A stretch of 48,769 bases of DNA, from NCBI GenBank assembly GCA_026397515.1, contig JAPLUU010000008.1, forward strand, positions 1 to 48,769, in the 5' to 3' direction. Below, piece by piece: positions 9,916 through 20,875 of the stretch. Numbering within the stretch: the stretch's first letter is position 1; each line of letters opens with the position of its first letter. The DNA comes from a candidate division SR1 bacterium (lineage in GTDB: Bacteria; Patescibacteriota; Gracilibacteria; Absconditabacterales; Absconditicoccaceae). Position numbers and translations under genes: made by a program. Under the pieces are notes generated by a model. It had not been told where the DNA came from, ran no database searches, and was given only the letters and a program-made list of their open reading frames with translations.

Positions 9916-10857
9916 TTAAAGTTTGTAAGGTTTCAAAATATCTCCATACGACTGTAACACAAAAACGTTGTCGAATAAACATGCTACCGTAAGTGGTCAA
10001 ATTCCACCAGGAACTGGCGTATAGGAAGCAACCTTATCTTGAATAGTCGCGATATTCACATCACCGACAGGTTTCCCATCAATATGCCCATATCAGACAT
10101 CAACGATAATCTGAGAGTTATCATCACGCACAAAAGAATCATCAATAAGATGAACTTTCCCGGTAGATGATATGATATAATCCGCCATTTTAGCGATAGT
10201 TTTAATTTGCTCAGGAGGGGTTTTGACATTGCAGGTATATACAGTAGCTTCTCTCTTGATACATTCAAGCGCCAAAGGTTTTCCGACGATATTACTTTGT
10301 CACAAAATCGCGACAGTTTTCCCCGTAAAATTATCCAACTTGTAATGCTGGAGAAGATACAACACCGCTTTGGGTGTTGCAGGAACGAAATCTATAAGTC
10401 ACATTTCTGACAATCATACGACAACACCACCGAGACCATCAAGATCTTTTTGCGGAGTAATAGCAGCTAACAACTGTTCTTTATATTCTTCGAATTGTTG
10501 AGGCAAAGGTAATTGAATAATAATTCCCACACATTCATCATCATGATTGAGATATCTGATCAATTCCATAACTTTTCAAACACTATCATAATTCTGATTG
10601 ACATAGATATCGACATCATCGAATTTTCCAGCTTGATTCCTATCATATTCGGCGTGATGATTCTGTCAAAACACAATCACCGGCAATCCTATAGAATCTC
10701 CATATGCTTTTTTATGTTTCACATAGGTGGCAGATGAATAATCTTCACCTAAGAAAATAATAGCAACATATGCTTTACTTTCACCAAAAAATTTAGCTCT
10801 TTTTATTATAAGCTCTTGTTTGAAAGCAACAGACAACTCTTTTCATGAAAGTATCAT
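9916..10857 (-). CDS. folD: Bifunctional methylenetetrahydrofolate dehydrogenase/cyclohydrolase FolD
   Basis: The 313-residue protein (typical 280-300) interconverts 5,10-methylene-, methenyl- and 10-formyl-tetrahydrofolate. Landmarks are ILSGKEL at the N-terminus, the catalytic [13 protein letters not shown] segment, [28 protein letters not shown] (NADP-binding turn) and PVPGGIGPLTV near the C-terminus, where the last Gly of PGGIGP is TGA (9997-9999). ATG 10855-10857 gives the usual start; ATG 10864-10866 in frame adds MYS. There is no Shine-Dalgarno site. It is the first gene of an operon with the downstream flavoprotein and is transcribed divergently from the subtilase gene. Confidence 0.93.
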
Positions 10858-10999
10858 AGAATACATTAATAAACTAAATATATAACAGGTAGTTTATACT
10901 AATTCAATGCTTTATCTCAACCATAAATTACTTATAAAAATTTGCAAAATAGAAGTTTCTAAATATAATTATCTATAGGTATTTTAACCAATCAATGAA

Positions 11000-12304
11000 A
11001 TGATCGATTTCACCCCAAAAGATTTAGAAGCACAAGAAAACAAGCATTCCTTGCCGGAATCATCTTTTGATAATGAAGCAAATAAGCAATGATTAGCTGA
11101 TATAGAAAACGAAAGTATAAAAGTACACAAACAGCAAAACAAAAAGGCAGAGCAGCTAGAAGCTTTACTCGACATTAAAGATACTATGAAAATATCACCA
11201 TCAATACTAAGAACGCCACCTCCAGAAGACTTTGTTTTACAGAAAATTACAGAAGCACCATCTTATGATGCCAACAACAAAGATCCGTTTCAAATTGATG
11301 CAAGATATTGTGATTTAAGTGAAATGGATATTTTAAAAAATAGTGACATTTTACCACATGCGATGTTTAGTAATCTGACTAAACGACCTAAAAACATAGA
11401 AAAATATTTTAATCCAAAATCAATATTAGAAAACAACAAAACACCATGATTACACATCAAAGATATTCATAAAAAATGAATTACCGGGAAAGGCATAAAC
11501 ATTGCAATCATCGATCAAGCATTATTGATAGATCACGAAGAATACAAGGGAAAAATAAAAATGTATGATGAAATAGATGAGGTAAATACAAAAGCCACAA
11601 TGCATTCAGCAGCAGTAACTTCTATAGCAGTAGGAAAAAATATAGGAGTTGCACCTGATGCAAATATATATTATATCGGATGAATTTATGCAGAAAGAAA
11701 TACCAAAGAAACCTATATAAAGATGGATAACATTGCTGAGGGGATATATAAAATAATCAAAAAAAATAAAGAACTAGATACAAAAAACAAGATTAGAGCT
11801 ATTTCGATTTCTTATGGTATAACTGATACTATGCAAGGATATGACATATGTAAAAAAGCAATTGATGAAGCAGAAAAACAATGAATATATGTAATATATC
11901 CTGATGATAAAAATTTCATGGGTGCACTCAGAGATCCAAAAGACAACCCAGATGTATTTGAATCATATTTTAAAGCATTAAAAAACGAGCCAAGATTAAA
12001 GGCTTTAGACAAAAAAAATAGAGAGAGATTAGAAACAGAGCTCATTTTCGTGCCTATGAATTCTAGAACCCTAGCTAGTCCTACGTGAAATGAAGATTAT
12101 ACATTTGATCGTTATGGTGGAATAAGTCGAGTTATGCCATATGTCGCATGAATCTATGCGTTATGCTGCCAAATACAACCAGACATAACCAAAGAAATAT
12201 TTATTGATGCAGTCAAAAAAACAGCAGAAGTAGAAGAGATTGAAGGAATGAAATTTAAAATGATAAATCCTGAAGAATTAATAAAATATCTAGAAAAAAG
12301 TTAG
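11000..12304 (+). CDS. Subtilisin-like (S8) serine protease, apparently cytoplasmic
   Basis: The 434-residue protein has about 150 polar residues followed by a subtilase domain. The catalytic residues are all present in divergent contexts: Asp172 in NIAIIDQAL, His202 in MHSAAVTSIAVG, followed by GVAPDANIYYI, and Ser376 in GISRVMPYVAGIYAL (the GTSMAAPHVAG box). The usual oxyanion Asn region reads YVIYPDDKN, so that Asn may be shifted or replaced. No signal peptide is visible, which suggests an intracellular protease or one exported by another route. A TATAAT at 10964-10969 precedes the start by 30 bases. The TAG stop overlaps the convergent metK stop. Confidence 0.75.
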
Positions 12305-13425
12305 AGCAATTTCTTAAATACACCCACCGAGTCTAATTTCTCTCAAGTAAATTCATCTCTACCGAAATGACCATAGGCAGCGGTAGTTCTAAAGATAGGT
12401 TTTCTCAGATCTAATTTTTCTATGATTCATTTTGGACTGAGGTCGAAATTGTTTTTGACCGCATCGACTATGTTTTGCAATTCAACTTTTTCTGTACCAA
12501 AACAATCGATATAAATACTCACCGGTTGAATCACTCAAATAGCGTATCCAAGTTGAATCTCACATCTTTCACAGACTCATGAAGCGACAATATTTTTTGC
12601 TAAATATCTAGCAATATACGCTCAGCTTCTATCTACTTTCGTAGGATCTTTTCCACTAAAAGCTCATCAACCGTGTTTTCAGATACCACCGTACGTATCG
12701 ACAATAATTTTTCTTCCTGTCAATCCACTATCCCCTTTTGGTCATCAGATATTGAAGATTCCGGTTGGATTAATGAAAAATTTAGTTTGTTCATCGACTA
12801 AATCACCAAGTATTGGAGTGATAACATATTCACGGATACCAGCAGCAATCTGTTGTTGAGGTACGTCTAAAGCATGTTGAGAAGAGATAACAACAGTATC
12901 GACTCTGATAGGTGTTTGATCTTCATATTCTACCGTCACTTGAGTTTTTCCATCAGGATAGAGATAATACAAAGTACCATTTTTTCTGACTTCAGTAAGT
13001 TTTTTCGCTAATGCATGAGCTAAATACATAGGTAAAGGTAAATAGCTTTTGGTTTCATTGCACGCATAGCCATACATGATTCCTTGATCGCCAGCACCAC
13101 CAGTATCCACTCATTGAGCGATATTTGGTGATTGTTTATGGAGTAAATTTACGACAGAACAATTGTTTCCATCAAAATACTTACGATCACCATCATATCA
13201 AATATCCAATACGACATTTCTGACGATAGATTCATAATCGATATTTGCTTTGGTAGTAATTTCACCAGCAACAATAATGATTCATGTAGTAGTAAGTGAT
13301 TCACAGGCAACTCTAGAATAGGGATCTTGTGTCAAACATGCATCTAAAACAGCATCAGAAATTTGGTCACACATCTTATCAGGATGTCATTCGGTTACGG
13401 ATTCACAGGTAATAAAGTGTTTCAT
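12301..13425 (-). CDS. metK: S-adenosylmethionine synthetase
   Basis: The 374-residue protein makes S-adenosylmethionine from methionine and ATP. It begins [21 protein letters not shown], the ATP-binding signature, in which Gly is TGA (13387-13389). Further motifs are [12 protein letters not shown] (about residue 110), then [21 protein letters not shown] and [19 protein letters not shown], the P-loop and catalytic region. Length is normal (about 380-400). Expression is controlled by a SAM riboswitch and terminator immediately upstream, a classic feedback loop. Its 3' end overlaps that of the subtilase gene by three bases (convergent). Confidence 0.96.
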
Positions 13426-13444
13426 GATTAAGTTTTTAAAAAGT

Positions 13445-13476
13445 TAAAAAAAACTCTTAATCACGAAGAAAGAGTT
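13445..13476 (-). terminator. Riboswitch-controlled terminator ahead of metK
   Basis: On the minus strand AACTCTT (13470-13476) pairs with AAGAGTT (13452-13458) across an 11-base loop, followed directly by a run of eight T (13446-13453). The hairpin lies between the SAM aptamer and the metK ATG, 20 bases before the start codon, as expected for ligand-controlled termination. Confidence 0.85.
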
Positions 13477-13500
13477 CAAAAACAATAATAGCGTTTTTTA

Positions 13501-13595
13501 ATATCTTCCCCGTGAGGGTAGGAATTAGCACCTTTCCTTATGGATGGTTGCTGGAACGCTTAACGAGCCTAATCTCTATCGTTCACTCTGGATAT
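13501..13595 (-). ncRNA. SAM riboswitch (SAM-I/S-box type) upstream of metK
   Basis: Read on the minus strand, the element opens with ATATC followed by CAGAG and closes with GAAGATAT; the ATATC/GATAT ends form the P1 stem. Inside are the conserved CCAGCAACC and the near-invariant GGTGCTAATTCC, followed by CTACCCTCACGGGG (P4-like hairpin). These are S-box hallmarks. The aptamer lies upstream of a terminator and metK, so it should shut off SAM synthesis when SAM is abundant. Assignment to SAM-I rather than a related SAM class rests on P1 and the core motifs only. Confidence 0.88.
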
Positions 13596-13740
13596 GTATT
13601 GTACCATAGAAATAGAGATACAGAGAAAAAATACAAGTGATTATGGTAATTACCCATAAAACATATTAGATAACATTTTTATGATTTTGGTGAATAAATA
13701 GCTGTTTTAAGCACAAAATAAAACAACAAAATTGCATTTT

Positions 13741-13761
13741 TGAGTATATTAGATATACTCA
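13741..13761. promoter_or_regulatory. Perfect palindrome at the promoter of the second VirD4-like gene
   Basis: TGAGTATAT and ATATACTCA (9 bases each) flank TAG, a perfect 21-base palindrome about 40 bases before the ATG at 13802. Its AT-rich arms could contain the -10 element, and the symmetry suggests a dimeric repressor site. Two other palindromes in the window have a 3-base TAG/CTA centre (47925, 48103). Confidence 0.5.
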
Positions 13762-13801
13762 TATATGAACCATAAACGGGTTTTAGTACAACAGGAATTG
13801 G

Positions 13802-16282
13802 ATGAATAACATATTAATCATCATTATTATAGCATGAGGAATACGACTGATTGGCTCATTGATAGTCAAAGCAGTATTTTCATCTATACAAAAAAAACAT
13901 AGAAAAGAACAAGCAAATAAGTTGAGATATATTCAGATTAAGATCCCTAAAAGCGTCACTACCAAGTGAGGAGAAGATGGAGGTGATACAATCAAAGATA
14001 TGAAGCAAAACATGCAAATCATGAATCAGATATATAAAAATTTTTATTCAATCATCGATGATAAACGATCTCATAGAAAATTCTGACACAATTATATCAG
14101 TATGGAAATGTTTATAGAAAAAGAAGTAATTAAGTTTATTATGGCAATACCAGAAGAGGATGTAGACAATATGGAAAAGCTTATTTCATCATTTTATATA
14201 GGTGCCGTAGTCGATCCAATCGATCAACCAAAACTACTCGAGGCAGGAAAATATATGGCAGGTGGAGAATTTGTATTAACCAAAGACAATGCATATCCAC
14301 TCAAAAATTATGAATCGTTTGAAGCTGATCCTATGGATAGCCTTCTTTCAGCATATTCAAAAGTACTGACCGACGAAAAAATGTGTCTTCAAATACTCAT
14401 TTCTCCACTCGATGAAAACGCACTCAAACAACTCAGAAAAGAGTCAAAAAAAATAAAAGATGGAAAAAATAAAGGATTTTTATGACTTTTACTCAAAGAT
14501 ATCTGGAAAGGAATTGTAAGTGCAAATAGTGATAGCAAAGACGCACCCAAAGACGAAGAAAAGAAAAGTGATCTGACCCAGCAACAAACAGGTGATCTCG
14601 ATAAAAAAGCCGAAGAAGAAATTTTCTCTGTCAAAATCAGAGCACTAGTCACCTCACCAGATCCCAAGAGACCAGAAAGAATTATAGAAGATCTTGCAAG
14701 ATGATTTAGTCAATACAGTTATATAGGACTTAATGCACTGAAGTTTAAAAAAGCAAAAAAAATACAAGAGTTTGCAAAAGAATTTATCAATAGAATGTTT
14801 CGAAGTGATAATGGTATGCTTCGCAATCTCTATAGATGGAAGAAAAAAATGATTATAAGTATCAAAGAGCTTTCCTCTATCATTCATATTCCTAACGCAA
14901 AGTTTAATAGAAATCCACGTATCAGTCGACAAAAATATAAGATCGTTCCAGCGCCCGATAATATTCCGACTGATGGAATACTTCTTTGATTCAACACATA
15001 TGCAGGTATCAAAAAAGAGATTAGAATCATGACAAATAACGATGATAGAATGAGACATATGTATATCGTTGGACAAACAGGTTCATGAAAATCAACACTT
15101 ATAAAAACTGCCATAATGGAAGACTTAAGACTAGGAAATGGATTTTGTGTCATAGATCCACATGGAGATTTGGTGGATGATACGATGAAATATTTTCCCA
15201 AAGAAAAAATAGATGATCTGATTTATTTTGATCTAGCCAATACTGAATATCCGATTGCATTCAATCCTTTGGACGGAGCAGAAACTGACGATGAAAGAGA
15301 TGTCGTAACAAATGATCTAGTGGAGATGTTTGTCTCAATGTACGGAGAAGAAATTTTCGGACCACGTATTCAGGATTACTTTAGAAACGCATGTTTCTTA
15401 TTGATGGAACAACCAGAAGGAGGAACACTTATAGATATTATGAGACTCTTTACGGATGATGCATTTGCAGAAAGTAAAATAAGAAACGTTAAAAATCCTA
15501 TCATAGCTGCACGATGGAACAAGACATACAAAAAAATGTGAGAGAGAGAAAAATCAGAAATCATTCCATTTATCCAAGCAAAATTCTGACCATTTACCAC
15601 AGGTACGTATATCAGAAATGTTATTGGACAACCTAAATCAGCATTCAATTTCTTCGATGCAATGAATCAAGGAAAAATAATTCTCGTAAAACTTTCCAAA
15701 GGTCTTACCTGAGAAGAAAATAGTAAACTTCTAGGAAGGATGGTAACTATGCAGATAAAACTTTCAGCACTCAAAAGAGCTAGTTTAGATGAAAAAGAGA
15801 GACATCCATACTTTCTCTATATCGATGAATTCCAAAACTACGTATCCAAGTCCATCGAAAGTATATTATCAGAAGCGAGAAAGTACAAACTTGGATTAAC
15901 AATAGCACACCAATACATCGACCAACTTAAACAAGAATGATTAGGATGAGCACTTGATCTTTCTAAAACTATTTTTGGTAACGTTGGTAATCTTTTTATA
16001 TTCAAAGTCGGTGCACCTGATGCAGAATTTTTGGAAAAAGAATTTGGACCAGAATTTTCAGCTATAGATATGGTAAATGGAGATACCCACAGAGCGGTAG
16101 TAAAAATAGTAGTTAATAATCAACCAACAAGACCATTCAGTTTTACCACAGATTTACCATTTTCAAAACCAATCCTCAATATACCAGAAAAAATAGAAAT
16201 CATGAAACAAATTTCTGCACTCAAGTGGTGAACAAAGAGAGAACTCGTCGATAAAGAAATCTACTTTAGAGTCGGAGTATAA
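13802..16282 (+). CDS. VirD4/TraD-like ATPase with N-terminal membrane anchor
   Basis: The 826-residue protein begins MNNILIIIIIAGGIRLIGSLIV, one membrane helix, then a cytoplasmic part. Walker A is GQTGSGKST starting at residue 424, with its Gly before Lys encoded by TGA. CVIDPHGDLVDD follows, and Walker B is YIDEFQNY (D675/E676). SEARKYKLGLTIAHQY and FGNVGNLFIFKVG are further family landmarks. It is a paralogue of the protein at 1173 but is membrane-anchored and lacks the S1 domain. The role is predicted translocation of DNA or nucleoprotein across the envelope (family knowledge; no other conjugation genes are here). A 14-codon ORF (13765-13809) overlaps its start. Its stop overlaps the convergent gene at 16261. 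Confidence 0.82.
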
Positions 16283-17802
16283 GATCCATTATTTTCATCG
16301 TATATTTTTTGCATAAGATGTATGAGATCATTTATTTCTCCGAAGATAAATCATTGGGAGACTCATCTCTGGATAAGAGCATCTGAACCATCATTAACAA
16401 CAGATACGATACCTTCATATAATTCTATTTTCCGATGTTTATCACTCAGACTCCTCTGTTCTTTATCCGATAAAGAAAGAAGTTCTGGATTCAATGTTAT
16501 AAGCGGTTGTAGTACCAAAGAGGAATATTGTTCAACAAAAGCTTCTCTGATTTCTTGAGGTGTTTTTTGAAAATATTCAGAAGAAAATTTCTGTGTAAAT
16601 ACTTCTAATAAATGTATAATTTGAGGAAAATATATACTTTGATTACGAAGCAATTCCTTATCTTCTTGTTGTTTTTTAAGCAAAGCAGAATCATCGTAAG
16701 ATTCCTCTTTTTCCTCCTTGATCTTTTTGAAAAATCCTTGAAGGAAAATCATGGCCTCTCACATCCAATGTTTTTGTCATGTTTTAGAACGTTTTGCCTT
16801 ATATGCACTCACACGCTTATTGAACATTTTTTTGAATTGATCAATTGTTTCATGAGAAAGGATATGTTCTCTATATTCTTCAAGGATATACTCATAATTA
16901 TTTTCTGTAATCTCTTCTGAAATATCAAAATACGTCATAAAATTATCTCGATCCGATTCCAATAGATCAATATAAGAGGTGGTACTGATAGAAGAATCTT
17001 TAGTAGATAATCACAAACTTTCAGCTTCAGGAGATTCTTCGATTTGAGTATCAGGATATAATATTTCCGATTCAATCGGATCATCAACGATAGTATCAGA
17101 ATGAATTATTTTTTTTGATGCAAACAATTCGAACCCATCTTTTTTGGTTTTGAAGATATTTTTAAGTTGATTGAGAAAACTTATAGCCCACATATGTGGT
17201 GTATTATCGAGCACACGAACATCAAAAAAACCTAGTTGTATCAAACGGATAAGTTCATTGAGAATAGTGGTAGTTTCCTCTTCATTCATATACCTATATA
17301 CTTTATAATTAAGATGCTGACCAACCGTATAAGGAGTAAATGATATAGTAGAACATCCCAATAATTTTTTGAGTGGTATCAACTGAGCATTGACAAAAGT
17401 AATATCATTTTTATCATCAATGGATTCTGTTTGTACATCATTATCATCAGAGATAGTATCACCAGAGAGATAATTAGAAATATCGGTAAACGTAGGTATA
17501 AGTGCTTTAAGAAGAGAATGTGATATAGTTTCAGAATTATCTAGAATAATATCTTTACTAAGTTTAAGCTTAATTTTCATAACTGAAGCACGCCTTGTAT
17601 TTGTTGAATCATTATATTCATCATCACAAAAATCCAAAAGAACAATAAGTGCTTGGAGAGATTTTTTTCTGATTTCAGCTAATTCTAATTTATCAGAAAT
17701 TTCTCGAATCTCTCAGGCAGAGATTTTGTGTCGTAATTTATCTTTGAGACCAGATAAAAGACTGATGGTAGAATTTATCCTATTGAAATCATTTTTATTC
17801 AT
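16261..17802 (-). CDS. Unknown 513-residue cytoplasmic protein
   Basis: The frame runs from ATG 17800-17802 (MNKNDFNRINSTISLLSGLK) to TAG at 16261-16263, with several in-frame TGA glycines. The first 80 residues are helical; residues 80-250 are acidic and beta/alpha mixed; the C-terminal half is strongly charged and helical (FFKKIKEEKEES..., LLKKQQEDKELLRNQ). No signal peptide, membrane helix, P-loop or metal motif was seen. The last 22 bases overlap the convergent VirD4-like gene, so the two were probably inherited together. It could be a partner of that ATPase, but only position suggests it. Confidence 0.65.
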
Positions 17803-17877
17803 AACAGAAAAACTAGGAAATAAATCCTAATTACTATAAAAATATAGCATAAAAAGTCAAGTTTATATAAAACTAAA

Positions 17878-18693
17878 TTATATTTTGTATATAGTATGAA
17901 AATTGGTTTCCACTTGCTGAGAAAGCGATTCAGGATTGATTTGTAATATTTCACTGACAAATTCGTACATATATTTTACATTGGCTGGATGATTAGTTTC
18001 GCCACGAATGATTTGAGGAGTCAGATACGGCGCATCAGTTTCCAAAAGTAATTGTTGTAAGGAAACAATAGCTAACGTATCTCTCAATGCTTGAGCATTT
18101 TTATAGGTAACATTACCACAGAACCCGATAAACAGTTTTTCAAATTTAGAATGTAAAATTTCAAATTCTTGTGGTCCGTAGCCTCGACAATGAAAATAAA
18201 TAGTCAGATCAGTATAGTTTTTGAGAATTTCAAAAGTTTCCAAAAAAGCATCTCTAGAATGAACTACTAATGGTAGTTTGAGTTCACGAGCTAAATTGCA
18301 ATGCTGAATAAAAAGTTCCTTTTGTATTTTCAAAGTTTCTAATCCATTGGAATAATGAACATCGATACCGGTCTCACCGATAGCGACTACATAGTGTTTA
18401 TTCGCTAAATAAAGCTCTTTGAGCCACTGCATCTTAGCAGAGATCTCATCGGCAGCAAGACGTCATTCGACACATTCCAAAGGATGTCGACCAAGCGTCG
18501 CTTTTACGATACAGTTTTTGAAATCACGTTCAGCTATTTTAGCAATTTCGACACCTTGAACATTATAAGATTCACTCGCTCCGGAATTTATAAGTCCTAC
18601 TCCCCCAACATCGATAAATTTTTGCATATATCATTGCCAATCTTCCCATAAAGGTTCACTATTTAAATGCGTATGTGAATCAAACAATTTCAT
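17878..18693 (-). CDS. tatD: TatD-family metal-dependent DNase
   Basis: The 271-residue protein (typical about 260) has the amidohydrolase-type metal site: HxH in LFDSHTHLNSE at the N-terminus, Glu in VVAIGETGIDVHY, His in LPLVVHSRDAF, His in IYFHCRGYG and Asp in LLETDAPYLTP. This is the full TatD set of metal ligands, which supports a magnesium-dependent 3'-5' exonuclease/DNase acting in the cytoplasm. ATG 18691-18693 gives MKLFDSHTHLN, the normal family start. The gene is divergent from rseP with a 118-base shared promoter region. Confidence 0.92.
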
Positions 18694-18811
18694 TGAAGTA
18701 CAAAAATAATTTAAAAAAAATGCGTTGCTTTACTTATACAATTTCTTACATACTAATCAATGAAAAAACATTAGAGATAGTATATAAAGTTTTAATTAAT
18801 AATTGAAGTAC

Positions 18812-20008
18812 ATGGGATTAGTTTTAGGAATCGTTATGTTTATGAGCCTTGTGCTTATTCACGAATTAGGACACTTCATCAATGCAAAAAGAAGTGGTGT
18901 AAAAGTATTGGAATTTGGTATCGGTATTCCACCCAAGGTATGTAAACTTCGAAAAGATAAATCAGGAACAGAATATACATTAAACCTTCTACCACTTGGA
19001 TGATTTGTCAGACTCAAAGGAGAAGATCCAAAAGATGAAGCAGATTTCAACGCAAAAGATAGTTTCATCAAGGCAAAAATGTGAAGAAAAATATTGATTC
19101 TGATTTCTGGAGTTGGTATGAATCTTATTCTCGCTCGAGTACTTTTCACGGCAATATTTACCATGGGAACACAACCTATATCAGTACTTCCGGACAATGC
19201 ATTATCATCACATGAAAACAGTTACCTTATGCCGACAGTAACTTTTTTGAAAGAACAAGGATTCATTAGTGGAAATTTAGTCTCTGCACCAGCAAAAATA
19301 GATAGAGTATCATCTGATCTCCTGGGACAGAAGATGGGCTTAATGTCTGGAGATACTGTTGTATCTATTAACAATGAAAAAGTAGACATTTGGAATATAG
19401 GAGGTGTACTCAAAAAATATATCGACAAAGACATAACATTATCCTTTACAAGAAACAATAAAAAATTATCAGCAAACGCACATTGTCCTGCTGACAATTG
19501 TATTCTCTGACTGACATTTCCTCAAGGATCACTCAATCTCAAACCAATAAAATTTCCCTTTGCTAAAGCAATGTGGATAGGAGCAAAAGAAATAAAAGCA
19601 CAGACAGTTCTTACCTTTGCTGCATTGGGAACATTATGAAGTGATCTCTTATCACTCAATGGAACCAGAATAAAAACATCACTGAACAGACTTACCGGAC
19701 CAGCAGGAGCAATTAAATTTGGAGAGACATTACTCAATGCATGATGACGAAAACTCTACCTCGGATTTGCAGGAATGATTTCACTTGCACTAGCGATATT
19801 CAATGTATTACCTATCCCAGCATTGGATGGAGGAAGATTACTCGGAGTGTTAATTCAATGAATCGGAAAACTTAAACCAGAAAAATATTTCAATATAGAA
19901 TGATATATCAATCTCGTATTTTTTGTAGCACTTATGGCTCTTGGAGTATATATATTGCTCAAAGACCTTGTTCATTTCCGAGATATAAAAATTCCTTTTT
20001 TATGATAA
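18812..20008 (+). CDS. rseP: RseP-like site-2 intramembrane metalloprotease
   Basis: The 398-residue membrane protein has HELGH at residues 17-21 in the first membrane helix (zinc site and catalytic Glu18). After it comes the GIGIPPKV.../LPLGGFVRLKGE region and a membrane helix. A PDZ domain follows (about residues 165-230: SDLLGQKMGLMSGDTVVSINNEKV), and then NVLPIPALDGGRLL with the third zinc ligand Asp339. The family cleaves membrane-embedded anti-sigma factors and signal-peptide remnants. ATG 18812 was preferred over TTG 18803. TGA glycines occur throughout, including the last residue before the TAA stop. Confidence 0.92.
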
Positions 20009-20044
20009 GATAAAAAAGGTAAACTTTTTCTAGGATAACAGATA

Positions 20045-20206
20045 GTCATTGCGAGGAACGAAGTGACAAAGCAATCTATATTGTCCTTCAAAAAAATATT
20101 ATTTTTGATTAAACAATATATAGTTACCAACACAAATAAATATTCGGTTGGTAAACTATAAGTAATATTGTAAGATTGCTTCTCCGACCAGGCGGATCAT
20201 AATGAC
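20045..20206. repeat. Palindromic (MITE-like) element downstream of rseP
   Basis: The outer ends are related inverted repeats: GTCATTGCGAGG...AAGCAATCT on the left and the complement of AGATTGCTT...AATGAC on the right. The middle forms a second inverted repeat, TATAGTTACCAAC (20119-20131) with GTTGGTAAACTATA (20147-20160). The whole 162-base element could fold into one long branched hairpin. The left end resembles widespread GTCATTGCGAGGAACGAAGTGAC repeats of other bacteria. There is no open reading frame in it, so any mobility would be non-autonomous. Confidence 0.7.
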
Positions 20207-20211
20207 AATAT

Positions 20212-20244
20212 AAAAAAAACTCTGCTTCATCACAGAGTTTTTTT
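20212..20244. terminator. Bidirectional terminator between rseP and the convergent small membrane gene
   Basis: AAACTCTG (20217-20224) pairs with CAGAGTTT (20233-20240), with an A run before and a T run after. It can stop transcripts arriving from rseP and from the minus-strand gene at 20308. Confidence 0.8.
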
Positions 20245-20307
20245 GTAAAAATTCTATAGAAAAGAATATAGAGCCTCATGCTTTAAGCTTTATGCTTTGA
20301 GCTAAGT

Positions 20308-20715
20308 TTATTTAGTACAATTATCAATCATGTTTTTATACTTGTTTGCATCACGCATATATTGAGGCAAATTTGCATCCAAAGTACTAATTCATTCTTT
20401 TTGGAGTTTGAGATACGTTTCATTAATCTCTGTAAGAATAGCTGGATCTGAACATTTTTTGGTCTCTGCCATACTAATAAGTTCAACATATGTCTTTTCA
20501 TAATCATATTTCTTTGCGTATGCTTCAGAATTTGTATTAGTTATCTTATGGACATATACTACTGCTCTTTGCCAAAGTACTTGAAAACCAGAAAAAATGG
20601 AAGCCTTTTCAGCAGGATGATTTTGGATATAGGAAAACGAAAATCCTAACAATATCAGTCCGATAATAAGCTTAACAAGATTTTTTTTGATGAATACTCT
20701 TTCTTCTTTATCCAT
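20308..20715 (-). CDS. Small single-pass membrane protein, unknown
   Basis: The 135-residue protein begins MDKEERVFIKKNLVKLIIGLILLGFSFSYIQNH: a positively charged N-terminus then one hydrophobic helix (about residues 14-31). It is therefore an inner-membrane anchor with an outward C-terminal domain, or an uncleaved signal. The outer part is helical with two Cys (CSD near residue 93, DNC near the end). Two glycines near the end are TGA or GGN. It is convergent with rseP and shares its terminator. No family was recognised. Confidence 0.6.
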
Positions 20716-20875
20716 AATATCGTAAAAAAAACATAAAATAGGTAATAAAACGATTAGTTAATACGGTTTTCTGAATATTTTTCAAGCAGTTATCAGAGAA
20801 AAATATTTTCCTTGCTTCGAAACAAAGAATATATACTGTTTTTAGTAGTATTTACTCTTTGTCCGGTTATTTGTC

